The notes: a model not told the origin generated them from the letters alone. Shown: positions 8,747 to 22,165, counted from the stretch's first letter. The stretch is DNA of 64,000 nucleotides from Mixta tenebrionis (GCF_006517625.1 NZ_VHQI01000005.1:186341-250340), one strand, 5' to 3'. Numbers and translations: made by a program.

Positions 8747-9931
8747 ATGCTTGATGCCCAGACTATCGCTATCGTTAAATCCACCCTGCCCGCCATCGCC
8801 GAAACCGGCCCAGCCCTGACCGCTAAATTCTATGACCGGATGTTTACTTATAACCCGGAAATGAAAGATGTATTTAATATGAGCAACCAGCGCAACGGCG
8901 CCCAGCGGCAGGCGCTGTTTGACGCCATCTGCGCCTACGGCGCCAATATTGAAAACCTGGAGGCGCTGCTGCCTGCGGTGGAGCGCATAGCTCAGAAGCA
9001 CACCAGCTTCTCGGTAAAACCTGAGCAGTATCAAATCGTTGGTAAACATCTGCTGGCGACGATCGATGAGATGCTTCATCCGGGCAATGAGGTGCTGGAA
9101 GCCTGGGCGCAGGCGTATGGCGTCCTGGCGAACGTCTTTATCCAGCGCGAAGAGGCGATTTACCATGAGCATGAAGCGCAGCCGGGCGGCTGGCGCGGCG
9201 TGCGCCCTTTCCGCATTAGCGCGATTCAACAACAGAGCGAAGTCATTAAAAGTTTTACCCTGACGCCGGTCGACGGTAAACCGGTAGCCGCTTTTCATCC
9301 GGGACAGTATCTGGGCGTACACGTACAGGATGCTGAATTCGCTAATCATGAGATTCGCCAGTATTCGCTGACCCAGGCGCCGAACGGCCATGACTATCGC
9401 ATCGCGGTAAAACATGAACCGCTCGGCACCGTTTCCGGCTGGCTGCATGCGAAGGCGAAAGTGGGCGATATCGTTAACCTGGCGGCGCCCGCCGGTGATT
9501 TTTTCCTGCAGGTAACGCCTGAGATGCCGGTTACGCTGATCTCTGCCGGCGTAGGGCTGACGCCGATGCTGGCGATGCTGCATGGGCTGGCGGCGGAGAA
9601 ACATCCGGCGCCGGTTACCTGGCTGCATGCGGCGGATAACGGCTCACGTCAGGCTTTTGCCGACGAAGTGGCGCAAACCGGCGCGCAGCTGCCGCATTTC
9701 AAAAGCTATGTCTGGTACAGCCACCCGCGCACCGAAGATGCCGGACGCTTTAACGCGCAGGGCCTGATGGATCTTTCGGTTTTTGCCGATGAACTGGGCG
9801 ATAAGCATCGCCAATTCTATCTCTGCGGGCCGATAGGTTTTATGCAGTTTATCGCCCGTCAGCTGCTGGATGCGGGCGTGCCAAACCAGCATATCCACTA
9901 TGAGGTGTTTGGTCCGCATAAAGTGGTTTAA
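8747..9931 (+). CDS. hmpA: Flavohemoprotein (nitric oxide dioxygenase) Hmp
   Basis: 394-residue cytoplasmic enzyme converting NO and O2 to nitrate using NAD(P)H. The N-terminal globin domain (residues about 1-140) includes [13 protein letters not shown] and the proximal region [13 protein letters not shown]. The FAD domain has RQYSLTQAP and the NAD domain has [10 protein letters not shown] and YLCGPIGFM, ending EVFGPHKVV. The start is [10 protein letters not shown], preceded by GGAGA; an in-frame ATG 15 codons upstream lies inside the NsrR operator and is unlikely. Confidence 0.98.
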   Translation: MLDAQTIAIVKSTLPAIAETGPALTAKFYDRMFTYNPEMKDVFNMSNQRNGAQRQALFDAICAYGANIENLEALLPAVERIAQKHTSFSVKPEQYQIVGKHLLATIDEMLHPGNEVLEAWAQAYGVLANVFIQREEAIYHEHEAQPGGWRGVRPFRISAIQQQSEVIKSFTLTPVDGKPVAAFHPGQYLGVHVQDAEFANHEIRQYSLTQAPNGHDYRIAVKHEPLGTVSGWLHAKAKVGDIVNLAAPAGDFFLQVTPEMPVTLISAGVGLTPMLAMLHGLAAEKHPAPVTWLHAADNGSRQAFADEVAQTGAQLPHFKSYVWYSHPRTEDAGRFNAQGLMDLSVFADELGDKHRQFYLCGPIGFMQFIARQLLDAGVPNQHIHYEVFGPHKVV

Positions 9932-9967
9932 ACTGTTCAGCCTGAACAACTGTTGCACGGGCGAAGC

Positions 9968-10660
9968 ATGAAAACCATTGGATTGCTGGGCGGAATGAGC
10001 TGGGAGTCAACCGCGCTCTATTACAAAATAATTAACGAAGGCGTACAGGCGCAGCTCGGCGGTTTGCATTCCGCCAGGCTGGTGATGTACAGCGTGGATT
10101 TTTATGAAATAGAGCGTTTACAGGCGGCCGGAGAGTGGCGGCAGGCTGCCGCGCTGCTCGCTGATGCCGCACGCGCGCTGCAGGCCGCCGGCGCTGATTT
10201 TCTCGTGCTTTGTACCAATACCATGCATAAAGTCGCGCCTGAAATCAGCGCGGCGACCTCGCTTCCGCTGCTGCATATTGCCGATGCCACGGCGGAGGCG
10301 GTGAAAGCGGCGGGAATAAGCAAAGTCGGCCTGTTAGGCACCCGCTTCACGATGGAGCAGGCTTTTTACCGGGCGCGCCTGGAGCAGCAGTTCGGCATTG
10401 AGGTGTTGGTGCCGGATGAGGCCGGGCGCGAAACCGTTCACCACATTATCTATCAGGAACTTTGCCTCGGTCACATTCATCCCGCCTCGCGCGAAAAATA
10501 TCGCGCGGTGATTGCCGGACTGGTCGCGCGCGGCGCCGAGGCGATAGTTATGGGCTGTACCGAAATTACGCTGCTGATCGATCAACAGGATGCGGCGGTG
10601 CCGCTGTTCGACACCACCCGGCTACATGCCGAAGCCGCCGTTGCGCTGGCGCTGGCGTAA
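9968..10660 (+). CDS. Aspartate/glutamate racemase family protein (YgeA-like)
   Basis: 230-residue PLP-independent amino-acid racemase. The N-terminus KTIGLLGGMSWEST is typical of the YgeA/aspartate racemase group. The two catalytic cysteines are Cys82 (in VLCTNTMHK) and Cys197 (in MGCTEI). E. coli YgeA is a broad-specificity racemase active on homoserine and other amino acids; the substrate here is not known. It begins 36 bp after hmpA on the same strand, so it may be partly co-transcribed with it. E. coli ygeA is elsewhere, so this position is a lineage feature. Confidence 0.85.
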   Translation: MKTIGLLGGMSWESTALYYKIINEGVQAQLGGLHSARLVMYSVDFYEIERLQAAGEWRQAAALLADAARALQAAGADFLVLCTNTMHKVAPEISAATSLPLLHIADATAEAVKAAGISKVGLLGTRFTMEQAFYRARLEQQFGIEVLVPDEAGRETVHHIIYQELCLGHIHPASREKYRAVIAGLVARGAEAIVMGCTEITLLIDQQDAAVPLFDTTRLHAEAAVALALA

Positions 10661-10712
10661 AACGCCCTGCCGCCATATGTTGGCTCTGCGTCGCGCATAG
10701 CACGCAACAAAC

Positions 10713-10731
10713 CGGCAGGTCGCTCCTGCCG
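10713..10731. repeat. Small hairpin between converging genes
   Basis: CGGCAGG (10713-10719) pairs with CCTGCCG (10725-10731) around a 5 nt loop, between the racemase gene and the converging glnB. There is no T-run on either strand. It may serve as a weak bidirectional end or be a remnant of an intergenic repeat. Confidence 0.35.
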
Positions 10732-10754
10732 CCGGGACTGCGTCGCGCCGAGAG

Positions 10755-12561
<1,807 letters not shown>

Positions 12562-12562
<1 letters not shown>

Positions 12563-13272
12563 TATTGCGCCTCTTTTTGATTATTGTTCTCAGCGGACGG
12601 CGCCAGGGCATCGCCGTGACTGCCATCGGAAACGTCTGATGACTTACGCGAGGAGAGCTGACGCTCGATATCGGTCAGCGTCGCCAGCTTACGGCGCGTC
12701 TCCGCCAGCTCATGCGTCAGCCTGCCCTGCTTCTGGCGCAGCGCATCCAGCTGGCTGTCGCTGGTCTGCTGCAGGTGATGATAGCGCGTACGCGTTTCCG
12801 ATAAATTGAGCTGGGCCGCCTGATTAGCGCGCCAGAGCTGCAGCAAAGGCCGTACCGAGGCGGGAAAATCGACGCTGAAGCCATCGAGCCGGGCGACATA
12901 TTTGCGCCGCTCTACCGGCGTTACCCTGGCATTGTCCAGCAGAATGCCCTGCTTAAAGCTGTTTTGCCAGCGGGTGGGCGGCCAGTTACGCGCCTCCGCA
13001 CGCGCCGTAACCGGCGACAGCCGCGCGGCGCAGTCCATCGCGCGCAGCCAGTAAAGCGGATTTTTTATACTTTTATCGTCATCAATTTGCCAGACGCGCT
13101 CGCAGTCCACCGCCAGATAATCAATCAGTTTGATCTCCGGTTCCGGAAGCGCAGCCGCCTGACGCGGCAGAACGCTGCGCGTCGGCGACTGACAGGCGCC
13201 GATCAGCAGCGCGGAAAGCAACATCAGCCCGCGACCAACGCGTTGTGCGACAGAAAAAGTAGAGATTATCAT
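12562..13272 (-). CDS. qseG: Lipoprotein QseG of the glrK-glrR operon
   Basis: 236-residue lipoprotein with a signal peptide ending in the lipobox LIGAC (Cys27). The middle region carries PLYWLRAMDCAARL, KQGILLDNARVTP and a C-terminal coiled-coil-like stretch (about residues 150-205), matching E. coli QseG/YfhG. It lies between the kinase and regulator genes (5 bp after glrK, 1 bp overlap with glrR). In E. coli QseG acts at the membrane as an activator of the GlrK-GlrR system; here that is inferred from context. The acidic, low-complexity C-terminus is poorly conserved. Confidence 0.9.
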
Positions 13273-13277
13273 CGCGA

Positions 13278-14702
13278 TTATTTCCCGACGCTCAGATTAA
13301 GTTCAATACGGAAGCAGACATCCGCTCCTTCCATTGTAATAAGGCGCAGATCGCCCTGCATGCGTCGCAGGCAATCTTTAGCAATGCTTAGCCCCAGCCC
13401 GCTGCCTTTTACCGCGCCTTTGCGCTGCTGACTGCCCTGGAAAAACGGCTCAAAAATCATCGCCTGCTCCGCTTCCGGGATCGGCGTACCGGTGTTCGCC
13501 ACGTCAATCCAGATGCGATCGCCGTGCAGCTGGCTGCGCAGCCAGATGGTAGCGGATTCTCCGCCGTAATAGACCGCGTTGGAATAGAGATTATCAATCA
13601 CCCGCGTCAACAGCACCGGCTCGGCGCGACAGCGGGTAACCTGCAGATCAAGCACGGTGTGCATATGCTTGGCCCGCGCCGGCAGCGCATGCGCATCCAC
13701 CACGCTGCGTACAATCTCCTGTAAATCTACCGTTTCCAGCGTCTGCGGACTGTCGGCCAGCTTGCGGTTGTAGTCCAGCAGCTGTTCAATCAGCCGCTGT
13801 AAATGGCGGCTGCTGCCGTCGAGAATGCTGACCACCTCTTTTTGATCGGCGGTCAGCGGACCCGCCACCTCGTCCGCCAGCAGCTCGGTTCCTTCACGCA
13901 TGCTGGCCAGCGGCGTCTTCAGCTCGTGAGAAATATGGCGCAAAAATTCATGGCGCTGCGATTCCAGCCACGCCAGGCGTTCACTGAGCCATAATATACG
14001 CTGCCCCAGGGCGCGGATCTCGCGCGGCCCCTTAAAGCTTACCATTTTCCCCAGCGGCTTCCCTTCGCCAAGCCGGTTAATCATTCGTTCCACCCCTTTA
14101 ACCGGGCCGATAATCATGCCGGTAAACAGCAGCACCAGCGCCAGCGTCACCATAAACAGCAGCAGCGCCTGCCAGCCGAAAAACTGACCGCGTTCGGCAA
14201 TCTCCCTTTGCAGCTGTAGCCCGCGTGAAAAGGCGGATTCACGCGTCGCCTGCAGCATCGCGGTATTGGCGCTGGAAAATTGTTCCAGGCTCGCCGCCGC
14301 CGCGCTGATGGGATTGCTGTTCATGCAGTGCGGCTGTTCCAGCTGGGCCAGCGCCTGACGCAGACTTTGCCACTGGCGCAGGTCGGGCAGCACCTGCGCA
14401 TGCGCGTCCAGCATCTGCAAATAGCGCGTACGCTGCGTCTGATAAAGCCGCGCCAGCATTGGATCGCCAAGCACGCAATACTGACGATAGCTACGCTCCA
14501 GCTCCAGCGCGGTGCGCGCCATCGCCTCGCTGCGGCGCACGTCGGTCAGAGTGGTGCGGTTAGTATCCGCCGCCTGCTGGCTCAGCGCCGAAAGGCTTTC
14601 CCAGGCCTGCCATGCCAGCACCAGCAGCGGCAACAGCACCAGCAAGAAAGCCATCAGCACCAGCTGGCGCAGGGAGCGGGGAAAAAATCGCCAGTTTTTC
14701 AC
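13278..14702 (-). CDS. glrK: Sensor histidine kinase GlrK
   Basis: 474-residue membrane kinase: TM1 (about 11-32), periplasmic domain, TM2 (about 178-198), HAMP, then the HisKA domain with phospho-acceptor His259 in ISHELKTPLAS. The ATPase domain has VIDNLYSNAVYYGG and GSGLGLSIAKD. The start was set at GTG (VKNWRFFPRSLRQLV) because it aligns with the E. coli start and has AAGGA 8 bp upstream. An ATG in the same frame 34 codons earlier overlaps the region after glmY and gives an unrelated hydrophobic leader. First gene of the glrK-qseG-glrR operon. Confidence 0.93.
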   Translation of the reverse strand: MKNWRFFPRSLRQLVLMAFLLVLLPLLVLAWQAWESLSALSQQAADTNRTTLTDVRRSEAMARTALELERSYRQYCVLGDPMLARLYQTQRTRYLQMLDAHAQVLPDLRQWQSLRQALAQLEQPHCMNSNPISAAAASLEQFSSANTAMLQATRESAFSRGLQLQREIAERGQFFGWQALLLFMVTLALVLLFTGMIIGPVKGVERMINRLGEGKPLGKMVSFKGPREIRALGQRILWLSERLAWLESQRHEFLRHISHELKTPLASMREGTELLADEVAGPLTADQKEVVSILDGSSRHLQRLIEQLLDYNRKLADSPQTLETVDLQEIVRSVVDAHALPARAKHMHTVLDLQVTRCRAEPVLLTRVIDNLYSNAVYYGGESATIWLRSQLHGDRIWIDVANTGTPIPEAEQAMIFEPFFQGSQQRKGAVKGSGLGLSIAKDCLRRMQGDLRLITMEGADVCFRIELNLSVGK

Positions 14703-14797
14703 GCATATTATCCTTTTCCTGAGTGGGGATGATGCTAGCGGACAACGAGGCGGGAGGAAAGTCCGATAAAAGAAGAACCGGTGAAAGAATAAGAGAG

Positions 14798-15022
14798 AAA
14801 GCAAAACGGCAGAGCCGAAGCCCTGCCGTTTTAAACGCGACGGTTTACCATCGCATCAGGAATAGGTGGTGCCTAACTCAACGTTGCGCCCGGTGTTTGA
14901 TAAAGCTCGCTGAGCTGTTATCGGTACGTGGACGACAGGCACCGTTTTGTGCGTCATTCGGGGATTTTATGAAGCGCTTGACCGCGTAAGCAGGGCTGTC
15001 ATAAACAGGTGAATGAGCCACT
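14798..15022 (-). ncRNA. glmY: Small RNA GlmY
   Basis: The minus strand starting at 15022 reads AGTGGCTCATTCACC, which I recognise as the 5' end of enterobacterial GlmY. The gene lies between glrK and purL, the known glmY locus. GlmY sequesters the adaptor RapZ and thereby protects GlmZ, raising GlmS. A strong hairpin (13 bp including the A/T pairs, 14803-14832) followed by TTTT-containing sequence marks a 3' end near 14798, giving about 225 nt. An inner weaker hairpin (GCGATGG with CCGTCGC) ends near 14833 and would give about 190 nt, closer to the 184 nt of E. coli. The 3' end is therefore uncertain. Confidence 0.88.
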
Positions 15023-15033
15023 GCGGTTATAAT

Positions 15034-15049
15034 AGCAAATAGTGTGCCA
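15034..15049 (-). promoter_or_regulatory. Sigma-54 promoter of glmY
   Basis: The minus strand reads TGGCAC-N5-TTGCT, a near-perfect sigma-54 -24/-12 promoter, ending about 12 bp upstream of the GlmY 5' end. An AT-rich TATTATAA between it and the start could act as an overlapping sigma-70 -10, as reported for E. coli glmY. Confidence 0.88.
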
Positions 15050-15206
15050 ATTTGAAAATAATCATATAACCTGTTAATTTAAGGTAATTTTTTTATTTTT
15101 AGCGCATCGCACAGGGTAAAAAAACTCATACGGCGGCGAAATATGTCGTCAAACGGCAACGCCATTCACGGCTCCTGATATATCGTCTAATTATCAAATG
15201 GTTAAA

Positions 15207-15257
15207 TGTCTCCATTTAGCGACACCCGCTTCCCGTCACTGTCGTAATTTCACTACA
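15207..15257 (-). promoter_or_regulatory. GlrR activator binding sites upstream of glmY
   Basis: A perfect TGTC-N10-GACA lies at 15207-15224, about 185-200 bp upstream of the GlmY start. A second copy, TGTC-N10-TACA with one mismatch, lies at 15240-15257. A third, weak one (TGTC at 15144-15147) lacks a good right arm. TGTC-N10-GACA is the known GlrR motif, and three sites occur in E. coli. The outermost site touches the T-run of the purL terminator. Confidence 0.75.
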
Positions 15258-15282
15258 AAAAAACGCACCGGAAGCCGGTGCG
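15257..15282 (-). terminator. Rho-independent terminator of purL
   Basis: On the minus strand CGCACCGG, a 3 nt loop and CCGGTGCG are followed by seven T (plus-strand A-run 15257-15263). It is 45 bp after the purL stop codon and isolates purL from the glmY control region. Confidence 0.93.
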
Positions 15283-15327
15283 TGTTCAGATACAGCGATT
15301 ATGCCATTACGCTTCGCGTAAACGGGG

Positions 15328-18300
15328 TTAGCCCAGCTGCTTACGCGCGTTGCGGAACAGACGCATCCACGGGCCGTCTTCGCCCCACTCCGCCGGATGC
15401 CACGAGTTGCTGACGGTACGGAACACTCGCTCAGGATGCGGCATCATAATCGTCACCCGCCCATTTTCGCTGGTGACGGCGGTAATACCGTTCGGCGAAC
15501 CGTTCGGGTTGGCCGGATAGCGCTCCGTCACCTTGCCGTAGTTGTCCACATAGCGCAGCGCCACTACCCCTTTTGCCTCCAGCGCCGCCAGATGCGCGCC
15601 GTCGCGCACTTCCACAAAGCCTTCGCCGTGCGAGACTGCGATCGGCATACGCGATCCCGCCATGCCCTCCAGCAGCAGCGACGGGCTGGCGGCCACCTCA
15701 ACCAGACTAAAGCGCGCTTCAAAACGCTCAGACTGGTTGCGTACAAAGCGCGGCCACAGGTCGCTGCCCGGAATCAGTTCGCGCAGGTTGGACATCATCT
15801 GACAGCCGTTACACACGCCCAGCGCCAGCGTTTGCGGACGATGGAAGAAGGTTTCGAACTGGTCGCGCACGCGGCTGTTGAAGAGAATCGATTTCGCCCA
15901 GCCTTCGCCTGCGCCCAGCACGTCGCCGTAGGAGAAGCCGCCGCAGGCCACCAGCGCCTGCATCTGCTCCAGTCCGATACGTCCGGCCAGCAGATCGCTC
16001 ATATGCACATCTACCGCATCAAAACCGGCGCGATGGAAAGCCGCCGCCATCTCAACGTGGGAGTTAACCCCCTGTTCGCGCAGCACCGCCACTTTGGGGC
16101 GTGCGCCACGGGCGATAAAGGGCGCGGCGACATCCTCTTCAGGAGTAAAGGTCAGCTGGACATTGAGGCCCGGATCGTTATCCGCTTTTTTCGCTTCATG
16201 TTCGCTGTCGGCGCACGCCGGGTTATCGCGCAGGCGCTGCATCTGCCAGGTCGTTTCCGCCCACCAGACGCGCAGCGTGGTGCGGCTTTCGCTGTAGACA
16301 GCCTTTTCGCCCGCGCGCAGCGTAAAGCGATCGCCCGGCAGCGCCTGGCCAAGGTAGTGTACGCAGTCGCTCAGCCCATGCTCGCCGAGCAGCGCCTCCA
16401 CGGCGCTGCGATCTTCCGCCGCTACCTGGATCACCGCGCCCAGCTCTTCATTGAACAGCGCCGCCAGCGGATCCGCGCCCAGCGCGGCGATATCCGCGTC
16501 GATGCCGCAGTGCCCGGCGAACGCCATCTCCGCCAGGGTTACCAGCAGGCCGCCGTCGGAACGGTCATGATAAGCCAGCAGTTTACCCGCCTTCACCAGC
16601 GCCTGCATGGCGTTAAAGAAGCCCGCCAGCTGCTGTACGTCGCGCACATCGGCAGGCTTATCGCCCAGCTGACGAAACACCTGCGCCAGCGCGGTAGCGC
16701 CGAGCGCATTATGCCCTTTGCCCAGATCGATCAGCAGCAGCGCATTCTGCCGATCCGCCAGTAGCTGCGGCGTGATAGTGCGACGCACATCTTCCACGCG
16801 CGCAAAGGCGGTGATCACCAGCGACAGCGGCGCGGTAATTTCACGCTGCTCGTTGCCTTGCCGCCAGCGGGTTTTCATCGACATGGAATCTTTACCCACC
16901 GGAATAGCCAGCCCCAGCGCCGGGCATAGCTCTTCGCCTACCGCTTTAACCGCCTCATACAGACCTGCATCTTCGCCCGGATGACCCGCCGCAGCCATCC
17001 AGTTAGCGGAAAGTTTAACGCGCTGTAGCGCGCCGATATCGGTTGCCGCCAGGTTAGTCAGCGCCTCGCCTACCGCCAGGCGCGCCGAGGCGGCGAAATC
17101 CAGCAGCGCCACTGGCGCACGTTCGCCGATGGCGAACGCTTCGCCATGATAGCTGTCAAGGCTGGCGGTGGTCACGGCGCAGTTAGCTACCGGCACCTGC
17201 CACGGCCCCACCATCTGATCGCGCGCCACCATGCCGGTTACGCTACGGTCGCCAATGGTGATCAGAAAGGTTTTTTCCGCTACGGTCGGCAGATGCAGCA
17301 CGCGCTTTACCGCTTCCGCCAGCGTGATACCGTCACGCTGCAGCGGCGCGCCCTGCGCCTGCTGGCGACGCACGTCGCGGGTCATCTTCGGCGTTTTGCC
17401 CAGCAGTACGTCGAGCGGCATATCAATCGGCTGGTTAGCGAAGTGGCTGTCGGAAAGCGTCAGATGCTGTTCTTCCGTCGCCTCGCCAATCACCGCCCAG
17501 GGCGCGCGCTCGCGCTGGCAAAGGCTGGCAAACAACTCCAGCTTATCCGGCGCGACTGCCAGTACATAGCGCTCCTGCGATTCGTTACACCAGACTTCCA
17601 GCGGACTCATGCCCGGCTCATCGCTCAGAATGTCGCGCAGGTTGAAACGGCCGCCGCGGCCGCCGTCGCTTACCAGCTCCGGCATGGCGTTCGACAGCCC
17701 GCCGGCGCCCACGTCATGAATAAACAGAATCGGGTTATCTTCGCCCAGCTGCCAGCAGCGATCGATCACCTCCTGGCAGCGCCGTTCCATCTCTGGATTA
17801 TCACGCTGCACCGAGGCGAAATCGAGATCGGCATCGGACTGACCAGAGGTCATAGAGGAAGCCGCGCCGCCGCCGAGGCCGATATTCATCGCCGGGCCGC
17901 CCAGCACAATCAGCTGCGCGCCGACGCTGATTTCGCCTTTTTGTACGTGATCGGCGCGAATATTGCCGATGCCGCCCGCCAGCATAATCGGCTTATGGTA
18001 GCCGCGCAGCTCGCTGCCGTTATGGCTGCTGACGCGCTCTTCATAGGTACGGAAATAGCCGTTCAGCGCCGGGCGGCCAAATTCGTTGTTGAACGCCGCG
18101 CCGCCCAGCGGGCCGTCGGTCATAATATCCAGCGCGCTGACGATGCGCTCCGGCTTGCCGAAATCCTCTTCCCACGGCTGTTCGAAGCCGGGAATGCGCA
18201 GGTTGGAGACGGAGAAGCCCACCAGCCCCGCTTTCGGCTTCGCGCCGCGTCCGGTTGCCCCTTCATCGCGGATTTCGCCGCCGGAGCCGGTGGCCGCGCC

Positions 18301-19218
18301 CGGCCACGGCGAGATCGCCGTCGGGTGGTTGTGGGTTTCCACCTTCATCAGAATATGGGCAGTTTCCTGATGGAAGTCGTAGACGCCCTGCGGTGCATCC
18401 GCATAGAAGCGCCCCACTTCAGAACCTTCCATTACCGCCGCGTTATCTTTATAGGCGGACAGCACGTAATCCGGCGTCTGCGCAAAGGTATTTTTAATCA
18501 TCTTAAACAGCGATTTGGGCTGCGCTACGCCATCGATCACCCAGTCGGCGTTAAAGATTTTATGACGGCAGTGCTCCGAATTCGCCTGGGCGAACATATA
18601 CAGCTCAATATCGTTCGGGTTGCGCCCCAGTTGGTTAAACGCCGCCAGCAGGTAATCGATCTCATCATCCGCCAGCGCCAGACCCAGCTTCCGGTTCGCC
18701 TCTTCCAGCGCGCTACGCCCCCGCGTCAGGATATCGACGCTTTGCAGCGGCTGCGGCTGATGGCGGGCGAACAGTTTTTCCGCCTCGGCCAGATCGCTGA
18801 AGACGCTTTCCATCATGCGATCGTGCAACAGCGCGGCCAGCTGCGCCCACTGCGCTTCGCTAAGCTGCGGCGCCTGAATATAGAACGCCAGCCCGCGCTC
18901 CAGACGACGTACCTGCGGCAGATCGCAGTTATGGGCGATATCGGTCGCTTTGGAAGACCAGGGAGAGATAGTGCCCGGCCGGGGCGTAACCAGCAGCAAA
19001 CGCCCCTGCGGAGTATGTTCGGCGAGAGAGGGGCCATATTTCAGCAGGCGCTGCAGGCGGGATTTCTCCTCCGCATTCAGCGGCGCGCTGACATCGGCGA
19101 AATGGACGTACTCGGCGTAAATATCACTCACCGGCAGGTGAGCGTCCTGAAAACGGGCCAGCAGTTTGTTTACACGAAATGCCGACAGAGCGGGCGAACC
19201 ACGCAGGATTTCCATCAT
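15328..19218 (-). CDS. purL: Phosphoribosylformylglycinamidine synthase PurL
   Basis: Large (1296 residue) single-chain FGAR amidotransferase, step 4 of purine synthesis, almost exactly the length of E. coli PurL (1295). It contains the N-terminal PurS-like region, the AIR-synthase-like ATP domains ([49 protein letters not shown]) and a C-terminal class I glutaminase with the nucleophile in [11 protein letters not shown] and the His in [10 protein letters not shown]. The start [18 protein letters not shown] matches the family. It is monocistronic: its own terminator lies downstream and a PurR operator upstream. Confidence 0.99.
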   Translation of the reverse strand: MMEILRGSPALSAFRVNKLLARFQDAHLPVSDIYAEYVHFADVSAPLNAEEKSRLQRLLKYGPSLAEHTPQGRLLLVTPRPGTISPWSSKATDIAHNCDLPQVRRLERGLAFYIQAPQLSEAQWAQLAALLHDRMMESVFSDLAEAEKLFARHQPQPLQSVDILTRGRSALEEANRKLGLALADDEIDYLLAAFNQLGRNPNDIELYMFAQANSEHCRHKIFNADWVIDGVAQPKSLFKMIKNTFAQTPDYVLSAYKDNAAVMEGSEVGRFYADAPQGVYDFHQETAHILMKVETHNHPTAISPWPGAATGSGGEIRDEGATGRGAKPKAGLVGFSVSNLRIPGFEQPWEEDFGKPERIVSALDIMTDGPLGGAAFNNEFGRPALNGYFRTYEERVSSHNGSELRGYHKPIMLAGGIGNIRADHVQKGEISVGAQLIVLGGPAMNIGLGGGAASSMTSGQSDADLDFASVQRDNPEMERRCQEVIDRCWQLGEDNPILFIHDVGAGGLSNAMPELVSDGGRGGRFNLRDILSDEPGMSPLEVWCNESQERYVLAVAPDKLELFASLCQRERAPWAVIGEATEEQHLTLSDSHFANQPIDMPLDVLLGKTPKMTRDVRRQQAQGAPLQRDGITLAEAVKRVLHLPTVAEKTFLITIGDRSVTGMVARDQMVGPWQVPVANCAVTTASLDSYHGEAFAIGERAPVALLDFAASARLAVGEALTNLAATDIGALQRVKLSANWMAAAGHPGEDAGLYEAVKAVGEELCPALGLAIPVGKDSMSMKTRWRQGNEQREITAPLSLVITAFARVEDVRRTITPQLLADRQNALLLIDLGKGHNALGATALAQVFRQLGDKPADVRDVQQLAGFFNAMQALVKAGKLLAYHDRSDGGLLVTLAEMAFAGHCGIDADIAALGADPLAALFNEELGAVIQVAAEDRSAVEALLGEHGLSDCVHYLGQALPGDRFTLRAGEKAVYSESRTTLRVWWAETTWQMQRLRDNPACADSEHEAKKADNDPGLNVQLTFTPEEDVAAPFIARGARPKVAVLREQGVNSHVEMAAAFHRAGFDAVDVHMSDLLAGRIGLEQMQALVACGGFSYGDVLGAGEGWAKSILFNSRVRDQFETFFHRPQTLALGVCNGCQMMSNLRELIPGSDLWPRFVRNQSERFEARFSLVEVAASPSLLLEGMAGSRMPIAVSHGEGFVEVRDGAHLAALEAKGVVALRYVDNYGKVTERYPANPNGSPNGITAVTSENGRVTIMMPHPERVFRTVSNSWHPAEWGEDGPWMRLFRNARKQLG

Positions 19219-19307
19219 TTAAGATCTCTCGTCTTCGAAGCGCCGGAGGACGCTTCTTTGGGCGCAACAGGGAAAACGGGCGATATTATAGAGAAACGGC
19301 CCGCCTA

Positions 19308-19323
19308 ACGAAACCGTTTGCGT
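19308..19323 (-). promoter_or_regulatory. PurR operator of purL
   Basis: The minus strand reads ACGCAAACGGTTTCGT, a consensus PurR box identical to the one I recall for E. coli purL. It lies 90 bp upstream of the start codon. Repression by PurR with hypoxanthine or guanine is established for E. coli. Confidence 0.92.
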
Positions 19324-19487
19324 GGAAATTTCCATCCTGCGAAATAGCCTGAAAAGTGCGCAATTTCTGCTATTAGAGTTGCTCTGTACCGCTTTGTTGC
19401 GCAAAATGCCCCACGCTCTGGGATTTTAAAAGATAACAAATGCTGCCCGCCGAGACAGAGGCCTGAGAGCCGCCGAGAGATAACCAT

Positions 19488-20945
19488 TTGAAACGCCTGA
19501 AAATTAATTATTTGCTGATCGGACTGATCACCGTGCTGCTGGCCATGGCGCTTTGGCCTACCATCCCGTGGCGCGGCGGAGAGCAGGACAAGATCGCGCA
19601 GATAAAATCGCGGGGGGTGCTAAGAATTAGCACCATCAATTCTCCGCTGACTTACTACACCATCAATAATGCTCCGGCCGGAATGGATTATGAGCTGGCG
19701 AAGCGCTTCGCCGATTATTTAGGCGTTGAGCTACAGGTCAACGTGCGTCAGAGCCTCAACGATCTGTTTGACGATCTGGATGACGGCAAGGCCGACCTGC
19801 TGGCCGCCGGACTGATCTATAACAGCGAGCGGCTGACGCGCTTTCGCACCGGCCCCAGCTACTATTCGGTTTCACAGCAGCTGGTTTACCGCATCGGCAC
19901 GCCGCGTCCGCGCAACCTGGGCAACCTGAAAGGACGGCTGACGGTGGCTTCCGGCTCGGCCTATATGTCGACGCTGCGTAATATTAAAGAGAACCAGTAT
20001 CCGGAGCTGGACTGGGCGATCTCTACCGATCAGGGGCCGAAAGCGCTGCTGGAGGCGGTAGCGGACGGCGAGCTCGATTACACCGTGGGCGATTCGGTGA
20101 CCATCGGCCTGATGCAGCGCATTCATCCGCAGCTGGCGGTGGCGTTCGATATTACCGATGAGGAGCCGGTCACCTGGTATACGCAGCGGGAAGATGACGA
20201 CAGCCTGAATGCGGCGATGCTCGACTTTTTCAGCCAGATGGAAGAAGAAGGCGCGATGGCGCGGCTGGAAGAGAAATATCTTGGTCACGTTGGCGCTTTC
20301 GATTATGTGGATGCCCGCACTTTTCTGCGCGCTATCGACGATACGCTGCCCGATATCCGCCCGCTGTTTGAACGCTACGCGACGAAAATTGACTGGCGTC
20401 TGCTGGCCGCCATCTCTTACCAGGAATCGCACTGGAATCCGCAGGCTACCTCGCCTACCGGAGTGCGCGGCCTGATGATGCTGACGCGCAATACCGCCGA
20501 CAGCCTGCGGGTAGCGGATCGCCTCGATCCCGAACAGAGCATTCGCGGCGGCAGTGAATATCTGCTGCGCATGATGGAAAAAGTGCCGTCTTCGGTGCCG
20601 GAAGATGAGCGCATCTGGTTTGCGCTGGCGGCCTACAATATGGGCTATGCCCATATGCTGGATGCGCGCAGGCTGACGGAAAAACAGGGCGCCAATCCCG
20701 ACAGCTGGGCAGACGTTAAGCTGCGCCTGCCGATGCTGAGCCAGCGGCGTTACTACAGCCAGACCACCTACGGCTACGCGCGCGGCCATGAAGCCTATAA
20801 TTACGTGGAAAATATCCGTAAATATCAGCTCAGCCTGGTGGGCTACCTGCAGGAGCAGGAGAGGAAGCTGGCCCAGCGCAAAGCGCTGGAGGCCACCCTG
20901 GGTGAAGGCTATCCGGCGGTAGCTCCCGAAATCGCCATGAACTAA
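19488..20945 (+). CDS. mltF: Membrane-bound lytic murein transglycosylase F
   Basis: 485-residue two-domain protein. An N-terminal membrane or lipid-anchoring segment (about 8-23) is followed by a solute-binding-like domain (about 35-265) and a C-terminal lytic transglycosylase domain with catalytic Glu313 in [11 protein letters not shown], then [11 protein letters not shown] and [11 protein letters not shown]. It cleaves peptidoglycan to anhydro-muropeptides at the outer membrane. The start is TTG at 19488, as no ATG fits the family N-terminus [11 protein letters not shown]. It is divergent from purL, as in E. coli. Confidence 0.95.
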   Translation: MKRLKINYLLIGLITVLLAMALWPTIPWRGGEQDKIAQIKSRGVLRISTINSPLTYYTINNAPAGMDYELAKRFADYLGVELQVNVRQSLNDLFDDLDDGKADLLAAGLIYNSERLTRFRTGPSYYSVSQQLVYRIGTPRPRNLGNLKGRLTVASGSAYMSTLRNIKENQYPELDWAISTDQGPKALLEAVADGELDYTVGDSVTIGLMQRIHPQLAVAFDITDEEPVTWYTQREDDDSLNAAMLDFFSQMEEEGAMARLEEKYLGHVGAFDYVDARTFLRAIDDTLPDIRPLFERYATKIDWRLLAAISYQESHWNPQATSPTGVRGLMMLTRNTADSLRVADRLDPEQSIRGGSEYLLRMMEKVPSSVPEDERIWFALAAYNMGYAHMLDARRLTEKQGANPDSWADVKLRLPMLSQRRYYSQTTYGYARGHEAYNYVENIRKYQLSLVGYLQEQERKLAQRKALEATLGEGYPAVAPEIAMN

Positions 20946-20955
20946 CGCCGGCGGT

Positions 20956-21501
<546 letters not shown>

Positions 21502-21529
21502 TTATAACCAAACCCGCCTGCGGCCCCAA

Positions 21530-22165
21530 TTATTCCAGCTGCTGTAGCTCGCCCTGCGGCGTAACGCGCCAGCGGTGCTGGCAGAAGAACAGCAGCGGAT
21601 TATCCTGCTTGCTGTCGCTATAGCCGCTGTAAAGCTGCAGCGGCGTGCCGATTTTCTCTTCCAGCTGCGCCACTTTTTCATGACCGAGGCAGCGCAGGCT
21701 GAGAATGCGCCCGCCCCAGGCGCGCTCCATCTGGCTGGCGATCAGCTTTACCCGCGGCAAAAAGGCGGAATCGTAATAAACCTGCTCCACCAGCGGCTGC
21801 GGCGAGCCGGTAATCAACCAGACATCGGCATCGCTGCTGCTGAGGTAGTCGGTCAGCCGCTGCTGCACCACCGGAAACGCCACCACGCGCTGGCGGAACC
21901 AGCGGGCGAAGCTGGCCTCGCGCCGCTGTAGCGCCGCTTCGCTATGCCCGAAGGTGATCGACCAGAGCAGCAGGCTCATCGGCCAGCGCGCCGCCCTCCC
22001 CTTCACCAGCAGACCAATGCCGACCACCGGCAGCAACGGCAGCAGCAGCAGCAGATTCAGCGGCTGGCGCCACAGCAGGTAACGCATAAAGGTGCCGAAC
22101 ATATCCTGTTGATGTAAAGTGCCGTCCAGATCGAAGAACACCACTCGTCGTTGCGAATCCGCCAT
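21530..22165 (-). CDS. pgpC: Phosphatidylglycerophosphatase C (HAD family)
   Basis: 211-residue HAD-superfamily phosphatase dephosphorylating phosphatidylglycerol phosphate at the inner membrane. Motif I is FFDLDGTLHQQD; motif II is LITGSPQPL. A hydrophobic stretch (about 30-54) probably associates with the membrane. It matches E. coli YfhB/PgpC and keeps its place next to tadA. Confidence 0.9.
   Translation of the reverse strand: MADSQRRVVFFDLDGTLHQQDMFGTFMRYLLWRQPLNLLLLLPLLPVVGIGLLVKGRAARWPMSLLLWSITFGHSEAALQRREASFARWFRQRVVAFPVVQQRLTDYLSSSDADVWLITGSPQPLVEQVYYDSAFLPRVKLIASQMERAWGGRILSLRCLGHEKVAQLEEKIGTPLQLYSGYSDSKQDNPLLFFCQHRWRVTPQGELQQLE

Noticed and set aside
17146-19308. 720-codon open frame on the plus strand opposite purL
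   Set aside because: It is a shadow of the GC-rich purL coding strand: no family similarity, no ribosome site, and purL is complete and strongly conserved on the other strand.
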